Shown here: positions 33,401-42,618 of the stretch, one piece after another
Numbering within the stretch: the stretch's first letter is position 1
Layout of the letters: each line of letters starts with the position of its first letter
Assembly (NCBI GenBank): GCA_963836015.1
Contig: CAWIIF010000015.1
Span: 310,001 to 374,000 of the forward strand
Length of the DNA: 64,000 nucleotides
From: CAWCDJ01 sp963836015
Lineage (GTDB): Bacteria > Acidobacteriota > Terriglobia > Bryobacterales > Bryobacteraceae
Reading direction: 5' to 3'
Translations under genes and position numbers: made by a program
The notes under the pieces: model-generated
What the model was told of the DNA's origin: nothing
Seen by the model: only the letters and a program-made list of their open reading frames with translations
Database searches by the model: none

Positions 33401-34357
33401 ATGCCTGAAACCAACGGACACAGCGGGACTCCCGCATCCCCGGACGGCGCGGGCGCTTCCGGGAACGGCGGAGGCAACGGCAACGGAAGCGGCAGCAAGG
33501 TCGCGGCCGTGCTGGCCGGAGCGAAAGCCGTGCAGGCGCGCGCGGTGGAGGAGCTCAAGGAGACGGTGAAGGCGCCGGAAAAGACCGACGTCTGGAAATC
33601 CGTACTGCGCGTCAAGCACGACGAGACTCCGCGCAGCCGCGCGCTGGGCGTCCTGAGCAACGTCTTTCTCCACCTGCACCCGGCCAAGATCAATCGCGAT
33701 GCCGTCTCCTACAACTACACGTGGGGCATGGGCGGCATGACGTTCTACGTGTACATCACGCTGGTCTTCACGGGCACGCTGCTGATGTTCTACTACCACC
33801 CGTCGAAGGTCGTGGCGTTTCGCGACATTCTCTACCTGGAAAACGACGTCCCGTTCGGCAAGCTGCTGCGGAACATGCACCGCTGGGGCGCCCACCTGAT
33901 GGTGATCATGGTGGAGCTGCACATGTTCCGGGTCTTTCTGACGGGATCCTACAAGAAGCCGCGCGAATTCAACTGGGTGGTGGGTGTGCTGCTGCTGGTG
34001 CTGACGCTGCTGCTCAGCTTCACCGGCTACCTGCTGCCCGACGACCAGCTGGGATTCTGGGCGGTGACGGTGGGAACCAACATGGCGCGCGCGACGCCGC
34101 TGCTCGGCCACGCCGGACCGTTCGGCCCGCAATTGGGCATGACGCCGTTCAACGACGTCCGCTTCGGCCTGCTGGGAGGCTCCATCGTGGATTCGAACGC
34201 GCTGCTGCGCGCGTATATCTGGCACTGCGTGGCGATCCCGATCCTGGCGTCCGCGTTCATGGTGGTGCATTTCTGGCGTGTGCGCAAAGACGGCGGTATC
34301 TCGGGACCGGCGCCGATGGTGCTGGCCAGCGAGATCAAAGAGCCGCGGAAGATATGA
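33401..34357 (+). CDS. Cytochrome b, N-terminal (b6-type) half
   Basis: The 318-residue protein has a Gly/Asn/Ser-rich soluble N-terminus (about 1-35), then four membrane helices. Haem-ligand pairs are His160/His174 (MHRWGAHLMVIMVELH) and His275/His290 (WHCVAIPILASAFMVVH). The 15-residue step in the second pair is the cytochrome b6 spacing, against 14 in mitochondrial bc1. The cysteine that binds haem cn in chloroplast b6 is not present in the corresponding helix. The quinol-site half is supplied by the next gene. It is one residue set shorter than fused cytochrome b and typical of split complexes. Confidence 0.95.
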   Translation: MPETNGHSGTPASPDGAGASGNGGGNGNGSGSKVAAVLAGAKAVQARAVEELKETVKAPEKTDVWKSVLRVKHDETPRSRALGVLSNVFLHLHPAKINRDAVSYNYTWGMGGMTFYVYITLVFTGTLLMFYYHPSKVVAFRDILYLENDVPFGKLLRNMHRWGAHLMVIMVELHMFRVFLTGSYKKPREFNWVVGVLLLVLTLLLSFTGYLLPDDQLGFWAVTVGTNMARATPLLGHAGPFGPQLGMTPFNDVRFGLLGGSIVDSNALLRAYIWHCVAIPILASAFMVVHFWRVRKDGGISGPAPMVLASEIKEPRKI

Positions 34358-34381
34358 ATCGCGCGTGAATAGGGAGCCGTT

Positions 34382-35317
34382 ATGGATTTCCATCAGCTTT
34401 GGACGATCGTCAGCACGCCGGATAACGTACCGATCGTGCTCCTGCTCTTCGTGGTTCCTTTCTATACCTGGTATGCGCTGCGGCAGTCGTTCGCCAACGA
34501 CCGGCTGATCGCGCAGCTCGAGGCCGATCCGGTAATGGCCAAGACGCACCACCGCAAGACGCAGCCCTGGCGGCCCGAGTGGGCCCGCGAAGTGCACGTG
34601 TGGCCGTACCTGCTCCGCATCGAATTCCTGGCGGCGATTATCGTTACGGTCCTCCTGCTGGTATGGTCGATCGCGCTGAATGCGCCGCTCGAAGAGCCCG
34701 CGAACCCGACCCTTACGATGAATCCCTCCAAGGCGCCGTGGTACTTCCTCGGGCTGCAGGAGATGCTGGTGTACTTCGACCCGTGGATGGCCGGCGTGGT
34801 GATGCCGTCGCTGATCATTGTCGGGCTGATGGTGATTCCCTATATCGACGCCAACCCGCTGGGCAACGGCTACTACACGTTCAAGCAGCGGAAATACGCC
34901 ATCCTCACGTTCATTTTCGGCTTCATCGTGCTGTGGGTTTCGATGATTGTGATCGGGACGATGATCCGCGGGCCCGGGTGGATGTGGTTTTGGCCGGGAA
35001 CCACGTGGGATCATAACCGGCTGATCTTCGAGGTGAACCGCGACCTGCCGGATATCTTCGGCATTACCGGCCGCGTGGCCAAGATCATCTTCGGCGCGGT
35101 GGTCATAGGCGGATACCTGATCGGCGCGGGCGTCCTGATCCACAAGCTGATGACCAGGACGGCGTTCAACCGCAAGATCCTGGCGCGTATGAGCGTCCTG
35201 CAATACGTGACGATGCAGTTCTTCCTGGTGATCATGCTGTCGCTGCCGGTAAAGATCCTGGCGCGCCAGTTGTTCCGTATCAAGTATGTCTGGGTGACCC
35301 CCTGGTTCAACATATGA
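34382..35317 (+). CDS. Cytochrome b, C-terminal (subunit IV-like) half
   Basis: The 311-residue membrane protein corresponds to the C-terminal half of cytochrome b. The quinol-oxidation-site motif normally PEWY/PDWY reads APWYFLGLQEML here. Helices occur at about 18-35, 85-105, 140-160, 180-205, 235-260 and 280-298. This is more than the three of chloroplast subunit IV, with extra C-terminal helices as in anammox and other bacterial Rieske/cytochrome b complexes. It overlaps the octahaem cytochrome gene by 4 bp (ATGA), pointing to coupled translation. Confidence 0.92.
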   Translation: MDFHQLWTIVSTPDNVPIVLLLFVVPFYTWYALRQSFANDRLIAQLEADPVMAKTHHRKTQPWRPEWAREVHVWPYLLRIEFLAAIIVTVLLLVWSIALNAPLEEPANPTLTMNPSKAPWYFLGLQEMLVYFDPWMAGVVMPSLIIVGLMVIPYIDANPLGNGYYTFKQRKYAILTFIFGFIVLWVSMIVIGTMIRGPGWMWFWPGTTWDHNRLIFEVNRDLPDIFGITGRVAKIIFGAVVIGGYLIGAGVLIHKLMTRTAFNRKILARMSVLQYVTMQFFLVIMLSLPVKILARQLFRIKYVWVTPWFNI

Positions 35318-38300
35318 GCGATCAAGAGAAGGACCCCGTCGTTCACTCGTCGTTGAGCAGGCCGCTGTTTATCTGGTCGGCGCTGCTGGTGCTCGCGCTG
35401 ATCTGGGGGCTGTACGACGAAATGTACGGCATACGCCCGTGGAAGGGCTACCAGGCGAAGTTCGAGAAGCTGTATTCGAAGTACCTGGACAGCGCGAAGC
35501 TGGGCGAATCCGAAGTCGAACGCCAGATCAAAGCTTCGCCCGACTACCGGCGGCTCGACCAGCAGATGCTGGCGGCGGAGAAGGCCGCCATGCCGGAGGC
35601 TTCGGCCATCGACAAACAGGTCAATCAGGATCTGGTCCCCAAGATCCTCGCGCTCAACGATCCGTTTCAGGAAGTGCGCAGCCATATCGGCTCGTTGACT
35701 TACGAAATCGAGGTGTCCCACAGCGATAGCCGCAAGGCCTCGCTGCGGAAGCAGATCGAGGAGTTGAAGGCGGAGGTCCACAAAGTCGCGCTGCCGGGCG
35801 AATCGGAAAAGCGCTCGATGAAGTTCGACGAGATGGACCAGCAGCTTCAGGCGTGGAAGGCCCAGAAGGCCGAGCTGTTGCAGAAGCGCGTGGAAGTGAT
35901 GAAGGCCGCCACGGAGCTGCGGGCCCAGCGCGACAAGTACCTGTCGGACCGGATCTCCGATGCCAGCAGCGATACGATCCTGGCGGTCCAGAATTCACTC
36001 GAGAAGTTCGACATTCGCATCCGGCAGATCCACATCAAGGACGTGGACCTGGTGGACCGCTGCGAGTCCTGCCACCTGGGCACGCGGGAGCCGGTCGTCC
36101 TGACGGCCGCGGAGATGGGCGGCAATTCGGTGTACACCAGCCACCCCGATAAGGAGCTGCTCACCATCCACGATCCCGAGAAGTTCGGCTGCACTCCCTG
36201 CCACGGCGGCAACGGCGTGGCGGTGTCGAGCGTCACCAAGGCACACGGCTACAACGAGCACTGGTTGTGGCCGCTGCATCATAAGGAGAATATCGAGGCC
36301 GGGTGCCAGCAATGCCACGCCCGTGAGATCGTCACCGAGAAGGCGGACACGTTGAACGCGGGCCGCGAGATTTTCCGGCTGCGGGGCTGCATGGCCTGCC
36401 ATCGCTACGACGGGTTCGATCGCGAGGCGGACGAGATGTCGTCGGTCAACCAGCAGATCCGCCAGCTCACGCAGCAGAAGGCGGAGTGGCTGCGGGAAGC
36501 CGGCTTCGCGATACAGAAGGGCAACAAGACGCGCAGCAACACGGAAGCGCAGCACCTTTACCAAGAGGCCAACGACCTCAAGGTGCGGTCGAGCGGGATC
36601 GACGCGCAGGTAGAGCAGCTCGATATGCGGGCGCGCAGCCTGGTGCGCGAGGAGAAGAAGGTCGGGCCGAGCCTGAAGGAAGTGCGGATGAAGCTGCGCA
36701 AGGAGTGGATTCCGGTGTGGCTGAAGGATCCGCACGCCTGGCGCGAAGGCACCAAGATGCCGACCTTCCGGCTGGACGATGGCGAGATTCGTGCCATCGC
36801 CGCGTTCATCTGGCAATCCGGGGTGCAGGGCACGCTGCCCGAGCAGAAGCCCGGCGACCCGGTGAAGGGACAGGAAGCCTTCGAGACGCGCGGCTGCATG
36901 GCCTGCCACTCGATGGGCGAGGGAGGCCAGAAGCAGGGCGGGACCTTCGCCGCCAATCTGAGCCGCGAGGGAGAAAAGGCCAACTACAATTACCTGGTGC
37001 GCTGGGTGCACAACCCCCGCCAGCGGACCGAGCCTTACTGCCCGTTCGAGAAGAAGGACCTGACGGCGGAAGACTATCAGCGGCACGGCCTGCCCTTCGT
37101 GTTCGACCTGGAGCACTCCAAGTGCCCCAACGACGGCCACGAGCTGCAGGTGCAGCAGATGACCCCGATGCCCAGCCTGCGGCTCACCGAGGACGAAGCG
37201 CGCGACATCGCCAGCTACCTGATGACCCGCAAGCGTGACAACGCGACCTATGCCAACGCCGACTACCTGGACGATCCCGGGCTGAAGAACAGGGGCCTGG
37301 CGCTGGTCCGCAACTACGGCTGCGCGGGCTGCCACGAGATCGCGGGGCTGGAAGAGGAGCAGCGCATCGGCACCGAGTTAACCAAGGAAGGGTCGAAGCC
37401 CATCGAGCGCCTGGATTTCGCGCTGCTCGGACACAAGGCCGAAGACGAAGGCTGGTACACCCACAAGGGCTTCTTCGAGCACAAGCTGGCCGACCCGGCC
37501 GTCTACGACCAGGGCAAGGAGAAGGCCAAGCAGGACCGGCTGAAGATGCCCAACTTCAACCTGTCGAAGCCGGAGATCGACGCCGTCACGACGTTCCTCG
37601 AGGGATCGGTGGATGCCACGGTGCCGGCGCGCTACTTCTATGCGCCTACCGACCAGCGGCAGGACATCATCGAGGGCTGGTGGGTGGTCCGCAAGTACAA
37701 CTGCATGGGCTGCCACCACGTGCATGTCGGGCAGACCTCGGTCTTCGACACGCTGCGGCGCTACCAGGATCCGGACTGGAAGGACCAGAAGCCGCCCACG
37801 CTGATCGGGGAAGGCGCGCGCGTCCGCCCGGACTGGCTGATGCGCTTCCTCAACAACCCGGCACTGAGCGATACGGACACCAATCGCGACGGCGTGCGGC
37901 AGTATCTGCATGCCCGTATGCCGACTTTCAGCTTCTCCGACGGCGAGATCCGCAAGCTGGTGCGCTTCTTCGAGGCGCTCTCCTCGCAGGCCGAGCCGTT
38001 CATCGCGCAGGAGCTGGAGCCGCTGACGGACCAGGAGCGCGGGATGGCGCGGGCGCTGTTCACGAGCGAGGGCGCGCCTTGCCTGAAATGCCACATGACC
38101 GGCGACCCCAAGCACGACGTGCACGCCACCGCCCCCAATTTCACGGTGGCGCGGGAGCGGCTGAAGCCGGGCTGGACCAAGCGTTGGATGCTCGACCCCG
38201 CCATGATGAGTCCGGGGACGGCGATGCCCTCCGGGCTGTTCCAGCAGGATGGCTCGCGCTGGGTATTCGCGGGTCCGGTGCCCGCCAGTTTCAACGGGTA

Positions 38301-38394
38301 TCAGAAGGACCACGCCGAGCTGCTGGTGCGGTACATGTTCCAGTTCACGCCGGAGGAGCTGGCGCGTCTGCGCGCCGGCGGAGCCGGTCAATGA
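35314..38394 (+). CDS. Octahaem cytochrome c subunit of the Rieske/cytochrome b complex
   Basis: The 1,026-residue protein has one N-terminal membrane helix (about 18-35), a long charged coiled-coil region (about 55-240) and eight CxxCH haem sites starting near residues 250, 293, 331, 359, 528, 670, 797 and 923. The first three lack a following methionine and may be bis-His. The others are class-I-like modules with Met ligands in KMPTF, MPSL, KMPNF, RMPTF and AMPSG segments. A second coiled coil (about 375-445) separates modules 4 and 5. It takes the place of cytochrome c1 or f and could pass electrons from the Rieske protein to a distant oxidase. It is much larger than any standard cytochrome c1. 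Confidence 0.92.
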   Translation: MSDQEKDPVVHSSLSRPLFIWSALLVLALIWGLYDEMYGIRPWKGYQAKFEKLYSKYLDSAKLGESEVERQIKASPDYRRLDQQMLAAEKAAMPEASAIDKQVNQDLVPKILALNDPFQEVRSHIGSLTYEIEVSHSDSRKASLRKQIEELKAEVHKVALPGESEKRSMKFDEMDQQLQAWKAQKAELLQKRVEVMKAATELRAQRDKYLSDRISDASSDTILAVQNSLEKFDIRIRQIHIKDVDLVDRCESCHLGTREPVVLTAAEMGGNSVYTSHPDKELLTIHDPEKFGCTPCHGGNGVAVSSVTKAHGYNEHWLWPLHHKENIEAGCQQCHAREIVTEKADTLNAGREIFRLRGCMACHRYDGFDREADEMSSVNQQIRQLTQQKAEWLREAGFAIQKGNKTRSNTEAQHLYQEANDLKVRSSGIDAQVEQLDMRARSLVREEKKVGPSLKEVRMKLRKEWIPVWLKDPHAWREGTKMPTFRLDDGEIRAIAAFIWQSGVQGTLPEQKPGDPVKGQEAFETRGCMACHSMGEGGQKQGGTFAANLSREGEKANYNYLVRWVHNPRQRTEPYCPFEKKDLTAEDYQRHGLPFVFDLEHSKCPNDGHELQVQQMTPMPSLRLTEDEARDIASYLMTRKRDNATYANADYLDDPGLKNRGLALVRNYGCAGCHEIAGLEEEQRIGTELTKEGSKPIERLDFALLGHKAEDEGWYTHKGFFEHKLADPAVYDQGKEKAKQDRLKMPNFNLSKPEIDAVTTFLEGSVDATVPARYFYAPTDQRQDIIEGWWVVRKYNCMGCHHVHVGQTSVFDTLRRYQDPDWKDQKPPTLIGEGARVRPDWLMRFLNNPALSDTDTNRDGVRQYLHARMPTFSFSDGEIRKLVRFFEALSSQAEPFIAQELEPLTDQERGMARALFTSEGAPCLKCHMTGDPKHDVHATAPNFTVARERLKPGWTKRWMLDPAMMSPGTAMPSGLFQQDGSRWVFAGPVPASFNGYQKDHAELLVRYMFQFTPEELARLRAGGAGQ

Positions 38395-38429
38395 CGCGGG
38401 AAAGATTCACTCAAGGAGGCTCTCAGAGC

Positions 38430-39212
38430 ATGAAGAAGATCTGGATCGGAGCGGGGCTGGCTTGCATGCTGGCGCTGGCGGGATGCGGCGGCAGCGAAAC
38501 CAAGACCGAGGCACCCAAACAGGCTGCGGATGCCGGCGCGGGCGGTGCGGCGGCGGTGCCGGACGAAGCCAACGGCGGTACCGTCACGGGCAAAGTCTCG
38601 TTCGAAGGAGCCAAGCCCACTATGAAGACGATCGATATGTCGGCCAATCCGGTTTGCACTCGCGCACACGCCTCTTCGCCGCAGAAATCGGAAGAGGTGG
38701 TCGTCAACGACAACGGAACGCTGAAGAACGCGTTCGTTTGGATCAAGGCCGGTTTGCCCGACAAGAACTGGCAGGTACCCACCAACGCAATCGAGCTTGA
38801 TCAATCGGGTTGCATGTACAAGCCTCATGTCATCGGCGTGATGGCGGGCCAGAATATCGAGATCAAGAACGCCGACCCCACCAACCACAACATCCATCCC
38901 CTGCCGCAGACCAACCAGGAATGGAACGAATCGCAGCCGCCCGGAAGCGCGCCGAAGATGCAGTCTTTTGCGCGCCAGGAGGTCATGATCCCGGTAAAAT
39001 GCAACATCCATCCGTGGATGCGCGCCTACATCGGGGTTGTCTCCAGTCCCTTCTTCGCCGTGACGGGCGACGACGGAACGTTTACAATAAAAGGTCTGCC
39101 TCCTGGAACATATACGATCGAGACCTGGCACGAGAAATACGGTACGCAGGATCAGCAGGTCACCGTAGGCGCCAAGGAGAGCAAAACTGTAGATTTTTCA
39201 TTCAAAGGGTAG
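38430..39212 (+). CDS. Cupredoxin-like lipoprotein
   Basis: The 260-residue protein has a lipobox LALAGCGG (Cys19) and an Ala-rich linker. The cupredoxin-like domain (about 50-200) has likely type-I copper ligands: His153 or His156 in NHNIHP, then Cys191, His194 and Met197 in CNIHPWM. A small carboxypeptidase-regulatory-like domain (about 205-260: DDGTFTIKGLPPGTYTIETWH) ends the protein. The ATG at 38430 has AAGGAGG ten bases upstream. It sits between the octahaem cytochrome and the haem A genes, so it is a candidate electron carrier or copper donor. Copper binding is inferred from the motif. Confidence 0.8.
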   Translation: MKKIWIGAGLACMLALAGCGGSETKTEAPKQAADAGAGGAAAVPDEANGGTVTGKVSFEGAKPTMKTIDMSANPVCTRAHASSPQKSEEVVVNDNGTLKNAFVWIKAGLPDKNWQVPTNAIELDQSGCMYKPHVIGVMAGQNIEIKNADPTNHNIHPLPQTNQEWNESQPPGSAPKMQSFARQEVMIPVKCNIHPWMRAYIGVVSSPFFAVTGDDGTFTIKGLPPGTYTIETWHEKYGTQDQQVTVGAKESKTVDFSFKG

Positions 39213-39220
39213 GGAAATCA

Positions 39221-39246
39221 GGGGCAGGTTTTGGGAAGCCTGCCCC
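39221..39246 (+). terminator. Hairpin after the cupredoxin gene
   Basis: GGGGCAGG (39221-39228) pairs perfectly with CCTGCCCC (39239-39246) over a 10-base loop. No proper T-run follows (AGTTTGG), so it may be a partial terminator or an mRNA-processing point separating the complex genes from the oxidase-assembly genes. Confidence 0.45.
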
Positions 39247-39268
39247 AGTTTGGATGCATCTGTAACCT

Positions 39269-40102
39269 ATGGGGAATCAAGGGCTGCGCCGGTTTTCGGT
39301 GGCGGTGGCGGTGTGTGCCTTTCTGCTGGTGGTTGCCGGCGGACTGGTCACGAGCAACGATGCCGCCCTGTCGATACCGGATTGGCCGCTGGCTTGGGGG
39401 AAACTCATTCCGCCGCTGGAAGGCGGCATTCGCTTCGAGTTCGGCCACCGGTTGTTGGCCTTGACAGTAGCGATTCTCAGCATCATCCTGGCAATCTGGT
39501 CGCGGCGAAAGCTGGCGTGGCTGGCGGTTGCGACCGTTCTGGCACAAGCGGCGGTGGGGGGCCTGCTGGTCAAACTGGTGGACCCCAAGACGCTGGCCAT
39601 CGTACATGCCTGCCTCGCGGAGCTTTGTTTCGGGTTGATCGTGGCGATCCTGGTCGAGCCGAAAACCGGGCAGTCGTGGAGGGCCGCCCCGCTGATCGCC
39701 GCGGCAGGATTATTCGGGCAGAGTATTCTCGGGGCGGCCGTGCGGCATGGGATGGCGAGTGTGATGCCGCATATCGCGGGTGCCGCGGTCGCGACCCTTC
39801 TGGTGATGTGGGCCGGGCTCTCGACGCTGATGCACCACATGGAGAACGCGACTCTGCGCAGGTCGGCGATGGCGCTTCTCTCGCTCACGTTTTCCCAGGT
39901 ATTTCTCGGTATCGGCGCGTATATGGCCCGGGCGGCCACGGCCGATGCCCCGCAGCCGATGCCCATGATGGTCTGGTTCACGGTGGCGCACGTTGCCGTG
40001 GGATCGCTGGCGTTCGGGGCGGCAGTTGTTTTGGCGATGGTATCCAGGCAGGCAAATCCTATGGAGGCAGAATTGGCGCACGGAGGAATGGTGGTCGCCT
40101 GA
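39269..40102 (+). CDS. ctaA: Haem A synthase (COX15/CtaA)
   Basis: The 277-residue membrane protein has about eight helices in two four-helix halves. Each half carries conserved histidines: FGHRLLAL and VHACLAE in the first, MPHIAGA and VAHVAVG in the second. The first loop (TSNDAALSIPDWPLAWGKLIPP) is the typical COX15 signature with SIPDWP. The enzyme oxidises the C8 methyl of haem O to make haem A for cytochrome oxidases. It overlaps ctaB by one base (TGATG). Its presence implies an aa3- or caa3-type oxidase elsewhere in the genome. Confidence 0.92.
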   Translation: MGNQGLRRFSVAVAVCAFLLVVAGGLVTSNDAALSIPDWPLAWGKLIPPLEGGIRFEFGHRLLALTVAILSIILAIWSRRKLAWLAVATVLAQAAVGGLLVKLVDPKTLAIVHACLAELCFGLIVAILVEPKTGQSWRAAPLIAAAGLFGQSILGAAVRHGMASVMPHIAGAAVATLLVMWAGLSTLMHHMENATLRRSAMALLSLTFSQVFLGIGAYMARAATADAPQPMPMMVWFTVAHVAVGSLAFGAAVVLAMVSRQANPMEAELAHGGMVVA

Positions 40103-40980
40103 TGCGCGATTACATTGAACTGACTAAGCCGAGGATCACCTGGCTGATCCTGATGAGCACCGGGATCGGCTACTTTTTCGGACTCCCCAGCCGGGCGAAC
40201 TGGTGGGAGTTCCTCCGAAGCGTCCCACTGCTTTCGCTGCTCCACACGATTATCGGGACGGGGCTGCTGGCTTCCGGGACGGCCGCGCTCAACCAGTGGT
40301 ACGAGCGCGAGGCCGACCGCAAAATGCGGCGAACCGCGATGCGCCCGCTGCCCTCCGGCAGGATGACGGCAACCAGCGCGCTGGTCTTCGGCGCGGCGCT
40401 TTCGGTGGCGGGATTCTTCGATTTGTGGCTGGGGGTCAACCTGCTCGCCGGCCTGGCCGGAGCGTTCACGCTGGCCTCTTACCTCTTCCTCTACACCCCG
40501 ATGAAGCAGCGCACCTGGTGGTCCACCACGGTGGGCGCGATTCCGGGGGCCATGCCTCCGCTGATCGGCTATGCGGCGGCCGCCGGAGCGATCAGCCGGG
40601 AAGCGCTGGTCCTGGCGGCGATCCTGTTCCTTTGGCAGTTTCCCCATTTCTACTCGATCGCCTGGATGTACAAAGAAGATTACGCGCGGGCCGGCATCCG
40701 CATGCTGCCGGTGGTGGAGCCGGATGGCCGCTCCACGGCGCGCCAGATCGTGCTGTACGGCGTAGCGCTGGTCCCGGTGAGCCTGATGCCCGCACTGTTG
40801 GGAATGGCCGGGAGCATCTATCTGGTGGGAGCGTTTCTGCTGGGCCTGTGGTTCCTCTATTCCGGAGTGCGGGTCGCGCTGGAACGCAGCGCCGTCCGCG
40901 CGCGGAACGTCTTGCTGACCTCCGTCATTTACCTGCCGCTGATCTACGGGCTTATGCTCATAGATAGGCCCGGACTGTGA
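40102..40980 (+). CDS. ctaB: Protohaem IX farnesyltransferase (haem O synthase)
   Basis: The 292-residue protein is a UbiA-type prenyltransferase with nine helices. The first is preceded by YIELTKPRITWL. The Asp/Asn-rich allylic-diphosphate motif is NQWYEREADRKMRRTAMRPLP, and the second motif region is PHFYSIAWMYKEDYARAGIRMLP. It attaches a farnesyl group to haem B to give haem O, the substrate of CtaA. The start overlaps ctaA; the stop overlaps the ABC ATPase start (GTGA). Confidence 0.95.
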   Translation: MRDYIELTKPRITWLILMSTGIGYFFGLPSRANWWEFLRSVPLLSLLHTIIGTGLLASGTAALNQWYEREADRKMRRTAMRPLPSGRMTATSALVFGAALSVAGFFDLWLGVNLLAGLAGAFTLASYLFLYTPMKQRTWWSTTVGAIPGAMPPLIGYAAAAGAISREALVLAAILFLWQFPHFYSIAWMYKEDYARAGIRMLPVVEPDGRSTARQIVLYGVALVPVSLMPALLGMAGSIYLVGAFLLGLWFLYSGVRVALERSAVRARNVLLTSVIYLPLIYGLMLIDRPGL

Positions 40981-41885
40981 TCCAAGTACAAAACCTCACC
41001 CACCGCTACGGAGACCGCGTCGCACTCGCGAATGTCACCTTTGAAGTGAAGAAGGGCGAGGTATTCGGATTGCTGGGGCCGAACGGCGGCGGCAAGTCCA
41101 CGCTGTTCCGCATTCTCTCCACCATGATGGTTCCCACGGAAGGCCGCGCGGTTATCGCCGGGCACGACGTGGAGCGCGACCCCGCCGGAGTGCGCCGGTC
41201 GGTGGGCGTGGTTTTCCAGACGCAGAGCCTGGACAAGGCGCTCACCGTGGAGGAGAACCTGCGCGCCCAGGGGCACCTGCACGGGCTGAGCGGCGCGATA
41301 TTGAAGGAGCGGATGGAATACGCCATGGGGAAACTGGGCCTGGCGGACCGCCGCAAGGACCTCGTGGACACGCTCTCGGGCGGGCTGCGGCGCCGCGTCG
41401 AAATCGCCAAGGCGCTGCTGCACCGGCCGCAGGTGCTGCTCATGGACGAGGCCTCCACGGGTCTCGATCCGGCCGCCCGCCGCGACCTCTCGCGTCACGT
41501 CGAAAATCTGCGAGAGCACGAAGGCGTGACGATTCTGCTGACCACCCACATCCTGGAAGAGGCCGACCGCTGCGACCGGCTGGTCTTACTTCACCAGGGG
41601 AATATCGTGGCGCACGGCAGCCCAGGCGAGCTGCGATCGCGCATCGGCGGCGACGTGGTGGTGCTCGAGGCCGGCGATACGGCGGCGCTGGCGGCGGGAA
41701 TCGAGCAGAAGTTCGGCTTGAAGCCCGTTGTGATGGACGGGCAGGTGCGGGTCGAAATGCCCAACGGCCACCGCTTCATCGCCGAGGTGGTAGAGGCCTT
41801 CCCCGGCGCGATCGAATCCGTGGGCCTGCACAAGCCGACACTCGAAGACGTTTTCGTTCGTGAAACAGGAGCTGGCATTGAGTAG
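40977..41885 (+). CDS. ABC transporter ATP-binding protein (ABC-2/CcmA-like)
   Basis: The 302-residue protein starts with GTG at 40977 inside the ctaB stop. Motifs are Walker A GPNGGGKST (about 34-42), the Q-loop VVFQTQSLD, signature LSGGLRRR, Walker B VLLMDEAST and the switch TTHILEE. A C-terminal extension of about 90 residues resembles drug/polysaccharide exporter ATPases. It pairs with the permease that overlaps its end. Embedding between ctaB and SCO genes suggests a role in oxidase assembly, perhaps export of haem or copper-related cargo, but that is inference from position. Confidence 0.92.
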   Translation: MIQVQNLTHRYGDRVALANVTFEVKKGEVFGLLGPNGGGKSTLFRILSTMMVPTEGRAVIAGHDVERDPAGVRRSVGVVFQTQSLDKALTVEENLRAQGHLHGLSGAILKERMEYAMGKLGLADRRKDLVDTLSGGLRRRVEIAKALLHRPQVLLMDEASTGLDPAARRDLSRHVENLREHEGVTILLTTHILEEADRCDRLVLLHQGNIVAHGSPGELRSRIGGDVVVLEAGDTAALAAGIEQKFGLKPVVMDGQVRVEMPNGHRFIAEVVEAFPGAIESVGLHKPTLEDVFVRETGAGIE

Positions 41886-42618
41886 CTTTTTCTTACCGGC
41901 CGCCACGCTCTGGCAGCGCGAACTGGTGCGTTTCTGGCGCCAGAAGAGCCGCGTGCTGGGGGTGGTTGCGTCTCCGCTGGTCTTCTGGCTGTTGATCGGC
42001 TACGGTTCGAACGACCTGGCGCGCTTCTATGCGGGAGCGCTGGTTCTGACCGTGATGTTTTCGGCGATCTTTTCGACGATTTCGATCATCGAAGACCGCC
42101 GCGAGGGCTTCCTGCTTTCCATGCTGGTCTCTCCGGCGCCGCGCACCAGCATGGTATTGGGCAAGATTATGGGCGCCGCCACACTGGCATGGATTCAAGG
42201 ATTAATCTTTCTGGCTTTTGCTCCTCTGGCGGGGGTGAAAATCCCCCTGCTCGATTTTCTCCCGGTAGCGGCCGCGATTCTGCTGATTTCGTTTACTCTG
42301 ACCGGCCTAGGTTTCGTCATCGCCTGGCGCATGGATTCGACCGCCGGTTTTCACGCCATCATGAACCTCCTGCTGGTTCCCATGTGGATGGTCTCGGGCT
42401 CGTTGTTCCCCATGTCCACGGCGCACGGATGGGTGAAGGCGATCATGTGGATCAATCCGCTGACCTATTCGATCGCCCTGCTGAACCACACGCTGCAATT
42501 GCCGAACGCCGCACCGGGCGCGATGGAAAGCCTGGTGGTGACCGCCGTATTCGGCCTGGTGCTGCTGCTGGTTTCGGGCATGATGGCAGCCCAGAAAGCC
42601 ACTCGAAGCGCGGCATGA
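41860..42618 (+). CDS. ABC-2 type transporter permease
   Basis: The 252-residue membrane protein has six helices and an ABC-2 signature (GLGFVIAWRMDSTAGFHAIMNLLLVPMWMVSGSLFPMS). The listed GTG start overlaps the ATPase gene by 26 bp. A TTG at 41878, overlapping by 8 bp, would remove six residues and is equally possible. The tail ends at a TGA shared with the SCO start (ATGA). Works with the upstream ATPase as an exporter; substrate unknown. Confidence 0.9.
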   Translation: MKQELALSSFFLPAATLWQRELVRFWRQKSRVLGVVASPLVFWLLIGYGSNDLARFYAGALVLTVMFSAIFSTISIIEDRREGFLLSMLVSPAPRTSMVLGKIMGAATLAWIQGLIFLAFAPLAGVKIPLLDFLPVAAAILLISFTLTGLGFVIAWRMDSTAGFHAIMNLLLVPMWMVSGSLFPMSTAHGWVKAIMWINPLTYSIALLNHTLQLPNAAPGAMESLVVTAVFGLVLLLVSGMMAAQKATRSAA

